DNA of 64,000 bases from Bifidobacterium goeldii. Its GTDB lineage: Bacteria > Actinomycetota > Actinomycetes > Actinomycetales > Bifidobacteriaceae. The number at the start of each line of letters is the position of its first letter. Position 1 is the first letter of the stretch. The stretch covers positions 186,001 to 250,000 of the forward strand of contig NZ_QXGL01000001.1 of assembly GCF_003951095.1 (NCBI RefSeq). Direction: 5' to 3'. This document shows positions 28,456 through 38,090 of the stretch, in pieces. The translations under genes and the position numbers were made by a program. The notes below the pieces were generated by a model. It had not been told where the DNA came from and made no database searches. It saw nothing but the letters and a program-made list of their open reading frames with translations.

Positions 28456-28506
28456 ATACTAGTAAGTGGTTCCAGCATGCATTCATCACTTCAAGGAGGA
28501 AGCCTC

Positions 28507-28731
28507 ATGGCCGAAAACGCCTCACAACCTCGTATTTATCCAGAAGTTGGTGCAGCGTTGCTCAAAGCACGCAAAGAATGCGATATGACACAACAACAGC
28601 TGGCTGACGCTACCGGCGTATCGCGTATTACGATTCAGCGCATTGAGCAAGCGCATATCAATCCATCGTTCAAAACGCTTGAAGCGCTGGCTCACGGCAT
28701 GGGACGCACGCTCACTATTAGCTTTGACTAG
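28507..28731 (+). CDS. XRE-family helix-turn-helix regulator
   Basis: Small DNA-binding protein of 74 residues. The Cro/C1-type helix-turn-helix covers ~16-70 (MTQQQLADATGVSRITIQRIE), and there is no further domain. The ATG at 28507 follows CAAGGAGGAAGCCTC. It lies upstream of the AlbA_2-type gene on the same strand (122-bp gap) and could repress its own promoter, whose -10 (TATACT at 28454) overlaps the preceding terminator. No toxin partner is visible next to it, so a toxin-antitoxin role is unlikely. Confidence 0.85.
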   Translation: MAENASQPRIYPEVGAALLKARKECDMTQQQLADATGVSRITIQRIEQAHINPSFKTLEALAHGMGRTLTISFD

Positions 28732-28853
28732 GCGCTCATGCCTAACGCGTGAATTCGCCGTGAACCACTGGCAACAATTTCTCGCTGACTTTCCATATAC
28801 GCACACCAGTACAGCACAATAGTTGGTATGTATCGGGCGTAAGGAGATCCGCC

Positions 28854-30353
28854 ATGGTTGATGACACTGTCGATTACACTGCGAAGATGGTTGAGCTCAT
28901 TGACTTAATGCGTTTGATCGGCAATGATACCCAGCAGTGTGAAGTAAAAGAATGCTGTCGGCGTATTTCATCAACTATTACTGATACGTTGTCCGCATTT
29001 TCTAACGGTTCTGGCGGCTGGATTATTCTTGGGTTATCTGAAAAAGCCGGGTTCACTCCAGTTGAGGGGTTCAACGCACGTGCGATGCAGGAGGCGTTAA
29101 GCCAAGCATGTGAAAAAATGACCCCAGTAGTTCGCCCGGTGATCGTAACATGCCCATTTGAAGGCTCAAATCTGGTATTCGCGCGAATCGATGAAATGCT
29201 TCCACGTGATAAGCCATGTTTCTTGACTGAACAGGGCCCGTATAACGGTTCTTATATTCGCACTGGCGATGGTGACCGGCATATGAATTCGTATGAGGTT
29301 GACCGGCTCATCGAAGAGCATCTGCAGCCAACTTACGATTTAGATGTTGTTCCAGGAGCCACCATCGACGATCTTGATCCCACGCTCGTGAGCGGATTAC
29401 TGACGCGTGTGCGCGAACAGCATCCGCATGTATTCGCTCAACGTACTGATACAGACACGCTGCTTGATTTGCAAGTACTTCGCCATGACGATTCGAGTAC
29501 AACTGCAGTCGGTAGCTCACTGCGACCAACATTAGCGGGATTGCTGGCCTTGGGGCGTTACCCGCAAAAGTTTTATCCGCGCCTCGGTATCTCGATCGCA
29601 GTATTCCCCAGTACGGTCAGAGACGACGTGTTTCGCGGCGACGAACGTCTTGTTGCTTCAAAATCAATTGTTGGCCCAATTCCAGTAATGATTAACGACG
29701 CAGTCGAGTCTCTCATGCATTGGATCGGCGCGAAGAAACCTGATTATCCCCCTGTTGTACTGCGCGAAGCAATTGCGAACGCATTGACACATCGCGACTA
29801 TTCCCCTGACGCTCGTGGCACACAAGTGCGTATCAGTGTGTTTACGGATCGTATTGAGATTGCAAATCCTGGTGGCTTGTACGGAACAGTTACGCATGAT
29901 GTGCTCACTGATCCGCACCCTGTATCAGGAACACCATTGCAATCAACTCGTAACCAGTTTCTGTTCGCGCTGCTTGAATCAACCCCTTACCCTGATGGCG
30001 GATATGTGAATCCAGAAGGCGGAGACGGTTATCAACGTATTGCTGCAACCTTGCGTGAGGCTGGTATTGAACCAGCTACTACTGTGAATACGATTAACAC
30101 GTTTACCATGACGATTACCAAGCAGCGCACGGCACGGCTGGGCTCCCCCAGTGACATCTCTAAAGCGATCACAACCGTGTTAGAACGTCACTCGGCGATG
30201 AGTGCAAAGGAGATCATGCGTGAGCTGCAACTCACTCCACTTGCTGCCACAACTGGACTCCGTGAATTATTACGCGAAGGCCGGGTCATCCCAGTGCGAT
30301 TCCAAGATGACCCGGACCAACGGTACCGGCTAAATATCGGTCAGGCCTCATAA
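28854..30353 (+). CDS. AlbA_2 (Schlafen AAA_4-like) domain putative transcriptional regulator
   Basis: Protein of 499 residues. The N-terminal ~150 residues match the AlbA_2 domain (CEVKECC...TDTLSAFSNGSGGWIILGLSE), including the conserved lysine and the G-rich strand. Residues ~270-360 contain the ATPase_c_4-like stretch LREAIANALTHRDYS and VRISVFTDRIEIANPGGLYG, which typifies these ATP-binding regulators. The C-terminus has a winged-helix-like repeat (MSAKEIMRELQLTPLAATTGLRELL). The ATG at 28854 follows AAGGAGATCCGCC. Functions proposed for relatives range from gene regulation to phage defence; none is proved here. Confidence 0.85.
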   Translation: MVDDTVDYTAKMVELIDLMRLIGNDTQQCEVKECCRRISSTITDTLSAFSNGSGGWIILGLSEKAGFTPVEGFNARAMQEALSQACEKMTPVVRPVIVTCPFEGSNLVFARIDEMLPRDKPCFLTEQGPYNGSYIRTGDGDRHMNSYEVDRLIEEHLQPTYDLDVVPGATIDDLDPTLVSGLLTRVREQHPHVFAQRTDTDTLLDLQVLRHDDSSTTAVGSSLRPTLAGLLALGRYPQKFYPRLGISIAVFPSTVRDDVFRGDERLVASKSIVGPIPVMINDAVESLMHWIGAKKPDYPPVVLREAIANALTHRDYSPDARGTQVRISVFTDRIEIANPGGLYGTVTHDVLTDPHPVSGTPLQSTRNQFLFALLESTPYPDGGYVNPEGGDGYQRIAATLREAGIEPATTVNTINTFTMTITKQRTARLGSPSDISKAITTVLERHSAMSAKEIMRELQLTPLAATTGLRELLREGRVIPVRFQDDPDQRYRLNIGQAS

Positions 30354-30384
30354 CCGGCAAACAAGGCGAGTGACACTGTCGGAC

Positions 30385-31857
30385 TTATGCCTCAGCAAGT
30401 TGCGTAGTCGCCATAGCAACGTTCGTGGGTCGCATCCTACGCACTCGTCCCACCGCGAGTCCAATGCAAACAAACGTCACCGCGTACAAAGCAACAATAC
30501 CAATGCCGTTCAGCCAGCCGAGGGTATTTGACCCGTCCATGCCAACGCCAAGAGCCGCATCAATCGACGACGTGTACCACCAGCCAGGTGTCAGTTTGAC
30601 GAACGGAATAATCGAATCGGGCATCATACTGATCGGGAATGCGATACCCGACGTGAACAGGATAAGCAAGCCGAACACGTTCGCAAACCCATTGGCAGCC
30701 GTGTCGGAGGCACCGAACTCGCCGAGCATAAACCCGCAGCCGACGCACATGAGGCTGAATACGCACACCGAGCCAAACGCCATCGCAACGCCAGCCACTG
30801 GCAATGCGGTTGGATCTGCTCCGGCAGCAATCGTCAATCCCAGCGCGGCAAGCAGATAAGCCACACAGATCAGCAAAGCAAACACGCACAACACTCCCAT
30901 GCGTTTGAGCCCAATCGACGCTGCCACCGGGGATGCGGTGAGCCTGCGCCGCAACTCTCCGGCACCGAACACGCGCGCCACCAAGCTCACACAAACACTC
31001 AGCGTGAGAAATAGCGGGTACAGTGCAGTTTTCATAGTGTCGCCGAATCCCGATGCAACCGGATTCACCATGCCAGCATCCTGCTCATCCTGTGACACAA
31101 CCCGTTCCACGCTCACCGGACGGTTGACCTGCGTATCGTGCGCTGTTGTTGCAGCATGTTGAGCCGCATCATGTACATCGTCCATCGTCAAGTCCGTCAG
31201 CGTACCTTGTGGCAGCGAGTTAATATCAAACGTGGACGAGCTGTTCATATACTGCGACCAGTCGCCCGTATCCCCCGTGTTCGGGTTTGCAGGCATACCT
31301 GCCCCTGCTTCCCCGCTGTTCATGGCACCCAACGTGCGTTCAGTCCACGCTTTGAGTTCCGCCTCATCAATATGCGCATGTTCGCCAATCAACGCGATTC
31401 GGGTGAGTGAGAGGAACCCAGTCACGTTCATACCGCCGATCGTGCCGGCTCCCGATGCGTAGCTGGTGACCGTCTCAACTTGCGGCATATCCTCGCCGGA
31501 ACGCGCAGCCTCAAGGAACCGATCCGCATAACCATTGGGAATAATGACAATCAAATCAGTCCAGTTCGAGGCAACCGCCTGCTGCAACGACTCAGAGTCA
31601 TCGTCCAGATCGATCAGCGTGGCGGATTCAGACAAATAATCACGTAAAGCGTCGGCGATACCTCCGTGGTTCTTGTCTCGATCTATGACCGCAACGTTGA
31701 CTTTGGCTGGCTCATACGTATCGACTACCTGCCGGTTGGAGGCGACGATCTGCGACCAGCTGAGCGTGAACATCATAATGCCCATGAGTACGAGATAAAT
31801 GATGATGTATGTTCGGTGCGCAAGTAGCACGCGCACCGTGGCCTTACAAGTGTTCAT
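30385..31857 (-). CDS. ABC-2 type transporter permease (second of two)
   Basis: Membrane protein of 490 residues with an N-terminal helix (~15-35), a large extracytoplasmic domain of ~230 residues and about five C-terminal helices, the plan of YhgE/ABC-2 exporters. The ATG at 31857 follows GGAGGCAACGCT and overlaps the preceding permease by 14 bp. With that permease and the ATPase it forms an exporter, and the divergent two-component genes are its likely regulators. Such cassettes often pump out antimicrobial peptides, bile compounds or drugs; which one is not determinable here. Confidence 0.88.
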   Translation of the reverse strand: MNTCKATVRVLLAHRTYIIIYLVLMGIMMFTLSWSQIVASNRQVVDTYEPAKVNVAVIDRDKNHGGIADALRDYLSESATLIDLDDDSESLQQAVASNWTDLIVIIPNGYADRFLEAARSGEDMPQVETVTSYASGAGTIGGMNVTGFLSLTRIALIGEHAHIDEAELKAWTERTLGAMNSGEAGAGMPANPNTGDTGDWSQYMNSSSTFDINSLPQGTLTDLTMDDVHDAAQHAATTAHDTQVNRPVSVERVVSQDEQDAGMVNPVASGFGDTMKTALYPLFLTLSVCVSLVARVFGAGELRRRLTASPVAASIGLKRMGVLCVFALLICVAYLLAALGLTIAAGADPTALPVAGVAMAFGSVCVFSLMCVGCGFMLGEFGASDTAANGFANVFGLLILFTSGIAFPISMMPDSIIPFVKLTPGWWYTSSIDAALGVGMDGSNTLGWLNGIGIVALYAVTFVCIGLAVGRVRRMRPTNVAMATTQLAEA

Positions 31858-33124
31858 AGCGTTGCCTCCTGAGCATGATCACGCCGGCCGCAAGGAACAC
31901 TGCGCTCATTGCAAGCAGGATTGCGCATGTGCGGACGAACGGTTGAGTGCTGTCGAAATACATAAGCGAATAGAACAGGTTGGTTACCTGTTGGGCAGGA
32001 TTGATGGCAGCGAGGAGCGGTGCTTTACGCACAATCAGGTCGCTTAATTCCATTGCGAATCCGCCGTACAAGCCGCTGAACAGTGACAGTCCGCAGGCGA
32101 TCGCGGTGGACATGCCTTGTTTGACACCGGTTGTGAGTTTGGGGATTGCGCCGATCATTGTGCCGAACGAGCAGGTCATAAACGAGGCGACTACTACAGC
32201 AAGCACGGCCAGCGGTTCGCGCCCGCCTACTGCAATGCCGCACCCGTAGCGAATGTAGGCAAGAGCAATGAGCAGACATGTGCAAGAGCACAACCATCCG
32301 GCGAGGAATCCAGCAAGCAGTTGTTTGGCGCGCCCGAGTGGTGCGACAGTACGACGGATACCAAGCGCAGAGAGATTCGCCTGTGCAGTGGTGACCGTGT
32401 GAATCATGTAAGACATGGCGATTAGACAGGCCATGCCCATGAGCGCGTAATAGTATCTCGCCATCACATCAGGTTTGAAATTGGTGAGTTGGACTTCTTT
32501 CGTACCGTTCATGGCCGATCCGATACCGTTCCAGAACGTGCTTGTGATGGCGGCGGTTGGATTGTCTTTGAGCGCGGTGCGCACGGTCGCACTAGTGCGA
32601 TTGTACTGATCGATTACATTGTCGAGCGCGGCAAGAGAGACATCGAGTCCCACGTCCTGCGTGCCGTTGTTGGCGGTGGCGACAGTGTCAGAGCCGAGCG
32701 TCAGTTCCAGTCGACCATTGTTGTCAGCGGCAATAGTGCCATCGGTCTTGCCTTGGTTCAGCAAGTCGCGAGCCTGAGTAGCGGAGTCGACTTCAGTGAT
32801 GTCCAGCAGCTTCACACCGATGTCAATGTCGCCGATAGTTGCGTCAGCATTGTTGTTGCCATCTGTGGTGTTGTCTACTGTTGCGTTGGTGCTGGCCTGT
32901 TTGCCAGCGAGCGCATCAATCAGCGTGCTTGCACCGACTGCGTTTGTCCAATTCGTATCTTGGACGACAGCGACGGATACTGGAGTGATGCTCATGGCTT
33001 TGTCGAGTCCGCCGAACACGCCGTTAAACATGGTTGCCAGCGCAATCGGGAACACAATGAGCCAGAACAGAGCGCTTTTATCACGCAGGTTCGTTTTCAG
33101 AGTGACGATGAAGGTGCTCCACAT
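31844..33124 (-). CDS. ABC-2 type transporter permease (first of two)
   Basis: Permease of 426 residues with one N-terminal helix (~20-40), a ~190-residue soluble outer domain and five to six C-terminal helices, like its neighbour. The ATG at 33124 follows AAAGGAGAACGCC. Two similar permeases in a row suggest a heterodimeric channel driven by the upstream ATPase, 38 bp away. The GCGTCACC-free, moderate base composition is like core genes. Substrate unknown. Confidence 0.88.
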   Translation of the reverse strand: MWSTFIVTLKTNLRDKSALFWLIVFPIALATMFNGVFGGLDKAMSITPVSVAVVQDTNWTNAVGASTLIDALAGKQASTNATVDNTTDGNNNADATIGDIDIGVKLLDITEVDSATQARDLLNQGKTDGTIAADNNGRLELTLGSDTVATANNGTQDVGLDVSLAALDNVIDQYNRTSATVRTALKDNPTAAITSTFWNGIGSAMNGTKEVQLTNFKPDVMARYYYALMGMACLIAMSYMIHTVTTAQANLSALGIRRTVAPLGRAKQLLAGFLAGWLCSCTCLLIALAYIRYGCGIAVGGREPLAVLAVVVASFMTCSFGTMIGAIPKLTTGVKQGMSTAIACGLSLFSGLYGGFAMELSDLIVRKAPLLAAINPAQQVTNLFYSLMYFDSTQPFVRTCAILLAMSAVFLAAGVIMLRRQRYEHL

Positions 33125-33162
33125 GGCGTTCTCCTTTCTTTGAGTAGAGGCGGCGGGGCTGT

Positions 33163-34116
33163 CTAGTCTCGCAGCGCCTTACCGGTCAGCTCGAGGAACA
33201 CGTCGTTCAAGGTTGGAGGCCGGCTGGTCAAGTGTCCGAGGTTTGCGCCTCCCGCACGCAGCACGCCAATCAGATCGACAAGATTGTGGTCACCGCGCCG
33301 GCATCGTACCGCTAATTCGTGTCCGTCATACGTTGCTTCGATCACGAATGCGAGCGCGCGTACTGCTGCGAGCGCGTCGTCGGTCAGGTCGAACGTTTCG
33401 ATGGTGATGCGCTCCCCTGTGTCGATCATGGCTTTGAGCTCGTCGGCCGTGCCGAGCGCAAGATGGCGACCGTGGTCCATGATGAGGATGCGATCGCAAA
33501 TCTGTTCGACTTCCTCCATGTAGTGACTGGTGTAGATCACCGTTGCGCCGGCCTGGTTGAGCTTTTGGATACCTTCCAAAATCGCATTGCGACTTTGCGG
33601 GTCAACAGCCACAGTTGGCTCGTCGAAGAAGATCAGGTCAGGCTTGTGTGCGATACCGCAAGCGATGTTCAGGCGGCGCAGGAGACCTCCAGAGAGTTTG
33701 CCTGGGCGGAATTTGCGGAAATCTTGTAGTCCTGCAAATTCAATCGCTTCTTCGACCAGCGGTGCACGATCGGCTTTCTTTGGTACGTACAGTGAGTAGA
33801 AGTAGTCGATGTTTTCCGTGACGGTCAGTTCGTTGAACACGGCGACGTTTTGCGGGACGATGCCGATACGACGCTTGAGCGCATACGAGGTCGGTGTCAT
33901 CGGCTGGCCGAACACGCGAATGGTGCCAGAGTCGTACGTTAATAATGCCAGGATGCAGTTGATTGCCGTAGTTTTGCCGGAACCATTAGGGCCGAGGAGG
34001 CCGAAAATCTCGCCTTGCTTCACGTCAAGATCAAAGTAGTCGAGCGCGACCATATCGCCGTAGCGTTTGACCAGTTGACTGACGTGGACTGCCGGTGTCT
34101 CGTTGATGTCGGTCAT
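33163..34116 (-). CDS. ABC-2 exporter ATP-binding protein (DrrA-like)
   Basis: ATPase of 317 residues with Walker A GPNGSGKT, the signature LSGGLLRRLN, Walker B LIFFDEP and switch histidine (IYTSH). A C-terminal extension of ~90 residues (from ~225) is typical of the DrrA/CcmA group of drug and polyketide exporters. The signature has LLRR rather than QQQR, as in that subgroup. I start at ATG 34116 (GGAAAGGAGCGGAC upstream); an earlier frame adds 15 residues without a site. It is the promoter-proximal gene and faces the divergent histidine kinase across a 158-bp gap containing a palindromic operator. Confidence 0.92.
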   Translation of the reverse strand: MTDINETPAVHVSQLVKRYGDMVALDYFDLDVKQGEIFGLLGPNGSGKTTAINCILALLTYDSGTIRVFGQPMTPTSYALKRRIGIVPQNVAVFNELTVTENIDYFYSLYVPKKADRAPLVEEAIEFAGLQDFRKFRPGKLSGGLLRRLNIACGIAHKPDLIFFDEPTVAVDPQSRNAILEGIQKLNQAGATVIYTSHYMEEVEQICDRILIMDHGRHLALGTADELKAMIDTGERITIETFDLTDDALAAVRALAFVIEATYDGHELAVRCRRGDHNLVDLIGVLRAGGANLGHLTSRPPTLNDVFLELTGKALRD

Positions 34117-34204
34117 GTCCGCTCCTTTCCTAGTGGATATGATCATCATCGCGCTTGCCATGCAGTAACACCACAGTCATCCGTCACCACTTCGCCGCAA
34201 GACA

Positions 34205-34218
34205 ATGACATTTGTCAT
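34205..34218. promoter_or_regulatory. Candidate operator ATGACATTTGTCAT between exporter and two-component genes
   Basis: A perfect inverted repeat (5-bp arms, 4-bp centre) in the divergent control region. Such TGAC-N4-GTCA elements suit dimers of NarL/DesR-type regulators, and the matching regulator is encoded next door. It lies about 90 bp from the ATPase start and 57 bp from the kinase start. Confidence 0.55.
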
Positions 34219-34274
34219 GAGTTTGTTGAAGTACCGTATTCTGCTCAATCCCCGGAGCCGACTACCATAAAAGC

Positions 34275-35468
34275 ATGATTATCTTGCTAGAAAAGGCTAT
34301 GCTGCTTGCCTGCGGGACGGCGGTAGCATCATTTTCTGGCTTTGATATCGCCCTATTGATTGGCCTGCTGATAGCTATTTCTCTCTCGTGTATCAGCGAA
34401 TGGCTGATAGCTCGCCAATCTTCTCCGAAAATATCTGCCCTGCCAGTTGGCTGTTTCATAGTCGCTACAATGCTTATGCCGCACTGGTGCGTGCTGCTAC
34501 CAGTTACTGCTTATGACACATTGCGATTACCGGCGATTATGCACGATGCTCGTGTCGATTATGCGATCAAGTGTTTGCCGTTCGCACCGATCATGAGTGC
34601 GATGATAAGCGTGTCAAGTATGCATGATCGCTGGATGATACTGGTAACTATGCCGCTTGTTGCGCTTGGCATGATGCTTGGTCGATCTCGTACAACAGTG
34701 ATGCAGTTACGGCAATCGCTGCGCCGTACGCAGGATTTGACTCGCGATAGTAACCGTGTGCATCGTCGTCGTATGGCTGATGTTGCCGAAGAACGATCTC
34801 AGTCGATACGTGCAGCAACGCTGAGTGAACGTACGCGTATTGCGCGTGAAATTCATGACAATGTAGGGCATTTGCTTACCCGCGCAATTATGCAATCACA
34901 GGCTGGCAAAGCGGTTGCTGATGCGACCAATAACCCAATCGCAGCACAAAGTTTTAGTGAACTGAATGCCACGCTGAGCGAAGCAATGACGATGGTTCGT
35001 CGCTCAGTGCACGATTTGGAAGACGATGGTACCGATTTTGCGGCACAAATTGCTGACGCGGCGCACACGTTCGGTGACGCTTCTGCCGACTTCAATGTCA
35101 TGGTGTCCAATGACATTATCGATGCGCCAGCACCAGTTGCGCGTTGCTTTGCAACCGTGATTCGTGAATCGTTGTCGAACGTGGCACGACATAGCGAAGC
35201 AAAATCAGCAACCGTAACATTGCGTGATTTTCCTGCCCTTTGGCAGCTCATCGTCCAAGATCCTGGACCTGCTAAACCATCGACTCCCGCGTATAGTGAA
35301 TCCGCTCCTGCGGATACTGAGGTATTTCGCGGCATGGGTTTATCGGATATTGAATATCGTGTGCGTTCGCTTGGGGGCACATCATCATGCGGACCGTACG
35401 GTAATGGTTGGCGTGTGTTTGTCACGATTCCGAAGCAACAGTGGACCTACCATAATCGTGGTGAGTGA
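34275..35468 (+). CDS. Membrane sensor histidine kinase (DesK/NarL-partner type)
   Basis: Kinase of 397 residues with four to five N-terminal helices (within ~1-140), a short coiled linker and a HisKA_3 box with H194 in REIHDNVGHLL. The ATPase domain retains its N-box (IRESLSNVARHSEAKSA) and a G-box (RGMGLSDIEYRVRSLGG); the D-box is reduced to VQDPGP. The ATG at 34275 has no strong ribosome site. It precedes the response regulator by 57 bp on the same strand. With the divergent exporter it forms a sense-and-export module of the kind induced by cell-envelope stress; the inducer is unknown. Confidence 0.88.
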   Translation: MIILLEKAMLLACGTAVASFSGFDIALLIGLLIAISLSCISEWLIARQSSPKISALPVGCFIVATMLMPHWCVLLPVTAYDTLRLPAIMHDARVDYAIKCLPFAPIMSAMISVSSMHDRWMILVTMPLVALGMMLGRSRTTVMQLRQSLRRTQDLTRDSNRVHRRRMADVAEERSQSIRAATLSERTRIAREIHDNVGHLLTRAIMQSQAGKAVADATNNPIAAQSFSELNATLSEAMTMVRRSVHDLEDDGTDFAAQIADAAHTFGDASADFNVMVSNDIIDAPAPVARCFATVIRESLSNVARHSEAKSATVTLRDFPALWQLIVQDPGPAKPSTPAYSESAPADTEVFRGMGLSDIEYRVRSLGGTSSCGPYGNGWRVFVTIPKQQWTYHNRGE

Positions 35469-35525
35469 TTATTACAGGCATTTTGTCAGTACTGCTCAGC
35501 GAATTTCAACGTCCAAGGAGCAACG

Positions 35526-36230
35526 ATGAGAACAGCGATTGTGGATGATGATCCAATCGTATGTCAATCATTGGCGACGATTCTGACAGCAACGCAAGTG
35601 GCTGACGTATTATGGACGGCGAATGATGGCAATGCAGCAGTAACCCGATATTTTGAGTCACCTTCAAACCGGCCTGACGTGTTGCTCATCGATGTGCAAA
35701 TGCCTGAGAAAGATGGTCTCAGTGCGGCTCACGAGATTTTGAGTAAAGATCCCGGCGCAAAAATCTTGTTCCTGACTACGTTTGCAGATACGTCGTATAT
35801 TACGCAAGCTGTAGCGCTTGGCGCGCGCGGCTATCTCATTAAACAGGATGTTGCGTCAGTTGGCCCAGCATTGCAAGCAGTAATGGCCGGGCAAATCGTA
35901 CTCGGCGCTGAAGTATTAGACAAGCTTTCCGAGCACTCAGCTTCAAACAATCCAGCCGCTGTGCATAGTACAGCGGAAACATCTTCTGCACTGCCATCTG
36001 CTGCACATCTCGCTAATCATACTGCTGATCGTGCTGCGTTACAATCACTGCCACAACGCGACCGTGATATTGCAGCGCTTGTTGCCGAGGGACTTGATAA
36101 TCGTGACATCGCTGCCAAACTATTTCTCAGCGAGGGTACTGTGCGTAACCGCATCAGCGGCATCCTGGAAAAAATGGGACTGACAAATCGCACACAACTT
36201 GCGATCCTGTGGCTTAACGCGCACCGGTAA
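35526..36230 (+). CDS. NarL/FixJ-family response regulator
   Basis: Regulator of 234 residues. The receiver has D7-D9, phospho-acceptor D56, T84 and K106, and a LuxR-type helix-turn-helix covers ~165-225 (NRDIAAKLFLSEGTVRNRIS). A Ser/Ala-rich linker of ~40 residues joins the domains. The ATG at 35526 follows CAAGGAGCAACG. It is the partner of the kinase immediately upstream and the best candidate to bind the palindrome at 34205-34218 in front of the exporter operon; that binding is inference. Confidence 0.9.
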   Translation: MRTAIVDDDPIVCQSLATILTATQVADVLWTANDGNAAVTRYFESPSNRPDVLLIDVQMPEKDGLSAAHEILSKDPGAKILFLTTFADTSYITQAVALGARGYLIKQDVASVGPALQAVMAGQIVLGAEVLDKLSEHSASNNPAAVHSTAETSSALPSAAHLANHTADRAALQSLPQRDRDIAALVAEGLDNRDIAAKLFLSEGTVRNRISGILEKMGLTNRTQLAILWLNAHR

Positions 36231-36235
36231 GCCCA

Positions 36236-36273
36236 ATTTGCCGGTATCACCGCAAAGCAGCATACCGGCAAAT
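36236..36273. terminator. Hairpin between the response-regulator and DUF47 genes
   Basis: Perfect 12-bp arms (36236-36247 and 36262-36273, ATTTGCCGGTAT and complement). It lies between convergent genes, right after the regulator stop and five bases before the DUF47 stop, so it may serve both. Confidence 0.75.
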
Positions 36274-36277
36274 GCAA

Positions 36278-36901
36278 TCAACTATTTTTGACGACAATGC
36301 TGTCAACGGTGTCAGCAACACGCTCGCAATCATCAGCACACTGTTCAAGATGACGGTATACGTCATGCCATGCAAACACTTGTAGCGGATCATCACAGGT
36401 AGTGTGCAATGTGCGCATCGCTTCAATAAACACATGATCTGCGTCAGTTTCAATCGTGTTGATTGCAAACACATGCTCGCGCAACGTTTTCGAACGCTTA
36501 AACTGCGGCAGTTCATTAAACAAGTCAGACAGTCGGCCACAAGCGCGTACGATCATGTCAGCCATCTGCAACGAGTCTTCGCGAATAACTGTTACGTTGT
36601 CGTAGTACATGCGGTCTAGCACGCCTTCAATGCTGTCGGTTACATTGTCAAGCACGTGACTGAGCTCAGCAATATCTTCACGGTCAAAGGGCGTGATGAA
36701 TGCAGTTACTAGTTCATCCATCATGGCGTGACGTACACTGTCAGCATCTTGCTCGATACGATGCATCGTGTCCATGTGCTTGCGCAGTCTCGTTGGGTCA
36801 TAGTCATGCATGACGTCCGACAGTAGATTTGCTGCTTGGCATGCACATTCGACGCTCTTAGTAAAGCTATCGAAATAGAACGCGTCATTTTTTCTTGCCA
36901 T
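36278..36901 (-). CDS. DUF47/PhoU-like accessory protein of a Pit phosphate transporter
   Basis: Helical protein of 207 residues of the DUF47 (TIGR00153, PhoU-like) family, with repeated His/Asp/Glu pairs (HRIEQDADSVRH, ETDADHVF, EQCADDCERVAD) of the kind that bind metal clusters in PhoU. The ATG at 36901 follows AGGAGGACTTCA. It lies 21 bp after the pit gene on the same strand, the usual arrangement, and probably controls transporter activity. Mechanism in bifidobacteria is not known. Confidence 0.9.
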   Translation of the reverse strand: MARKNDAFYFDSFTKSVECACQAANLLSDVMHDYDPTRLRKHMDTMHRIEQDADSVRHAMMDELVTAFITPFDREDIAELSHVLDNVTDSIEGVLDRMYYDNVTVIREDSLQMADMIVRACGRLSDLFNELPQFKRSKTLREHVFAINTIETDADHVFIEAMRTLHTTCDDPLQVFAWHDVYRHLEQCADDCERVADTVDSIVVKNS

Positions 36902-36922
36902 TGAAGTCCTCCTGAATGCTGG

Positions 36923-37975
36923 CTAGAACACGAACATAAAGAGTTTGGCCATCGCGAAGCTGATGATGCCGCATCCGGGGAACGTAAATACCCAAGTGAG
37001 CATCATGTCGCGGACCACACCGAAATTGATTGCTGACAGGCGACGCACCGCACCAACACCCATAATCGCGCTCGTTTTTGTATGCGTCGTTGACACTGGA
37101 ATACCGAGCACAGTCATCAGCAGCAGGCACAGTGCGCTGGACAAATCAGCAGAGAAGCCCTGATATTGTTCAAGACGAACCATGTCTTGGCCGACAGATT
37201 TGATGATGCGCTCGCCGCCAACTGATGTGCCAACGCCCATAATCGCACTGCACAGGATCATTAGCCACACTGGGATAACTACTCCGGCAACACTTGACTG
37301 ACCGTTGCAAAATGCCATGCCGAGGAACAGCACGCCGATAAACTTCTGACCATCTTGTGCACCGTGCATAAAGCTCATTGCGGCAGCACCAACGATTTGT
37401 GCATAACGGAAGAATCCATTGGCTCGTCTACGGTCAATTCCAGCACAAATCAGAGTGACAACTTTGCATACGATCCAGCCCATGCCAAAACCGATGAGTA
37501 GGCTCGCGAACAAACCATAGATAACCTTGACCCATTCATGCATGTTGATGCCGCTCATGCCGCCCTGGATTGCAATCGCTGCGCCAGATAGGCCGGCAAT
37601 AAGACTGTGGCTTTCAGAAGTGGGAATGCCGAGCATGGATGCGCCAACGCTATAGACGACAATAGAAAACAGTGCTGCACATAATGCAATCAATGCAGCA
37701 TGCGTGTTACCGCCGAAATCAACCATGTTAGAGATTGTGGAAGCCACCGATGCGTTGAGTTGCGTCATCACTAGTACGCCGAAAAAGTTGAGTACCGCGG
37801 CCATAATCACAGCTGGCCGAATGCGCATACATCGGGTGGTTACGCAGGTGGCGATGGCATTGGGCGCATCAGTCCAGCCGTTGACAAAGATGACTCCCAG
37901 TGTCAGTAGCGTGGTAATAGCCAACGCTGGATTAGAGAACACTTGTTGGATGAAGTATGACAGCGACACATCCAA
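36923..37975 (-). CDS. pit: Low-affinity inorganic phosphate transporter (Pit/PiT family)
   Basis: Phosphate:cation symporter of 350 residues with about ten helices. Two inverted PiT repeats are visible: VNGWTDAPNAIATCVTTR near the N-terminus and GAQDGQKFIGV in the middle, plus PTSESHSLIAG and PVSTTHTKTSAIMG, which carry the paired phosphate-site residues. The start appears to be TTG 37975, ten bases after AAGGTGATG; GTG at 37969 is possible. With the DUF47 gene behind it this is a complete Pit module. Confidence 0.92.
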   Translation of the reverse strand: MDVSLSYFIQQVFSNPALAITTLLTLGVIFVNGWTDAPNAIATCVTTRCMRIRPAVIMAAVLNFFGVLVMTQLNASVASTISNMVDFGGNTHAALIALCAALFSIVVYSVGASMLGIPTSESHSLIAGLSGAAIAIQGGMSGINMHEWVKVIYGLFASLLIGFGMGWIVCKVVTLICAGIDRRRANGFFRYAQIVGAAAMSFMHGAQDGQKFIGVLFLGMAFCNGQSSVAGVVIPVWLMILCSAIMGVGTSVGGERIIKSVGQDMVRLEQYQGFSADLSSALCLLLMTVLGIPVSTTHTKTSAIMGVGAVRRLSAINFGVVRDMMLTWVFTFPGCGIISFAMAKLFMFVF

Positions 37976-38090
37976 GGGGAATCATCACCTTCTTCTTCGA
38001 GGGTCGGATGACCAAATCGGACACAAACACAATGATTCTAACTGATAATTAGCTACGTAGTTTACCAATTCGCAGTCGTGTTGCACTTTT

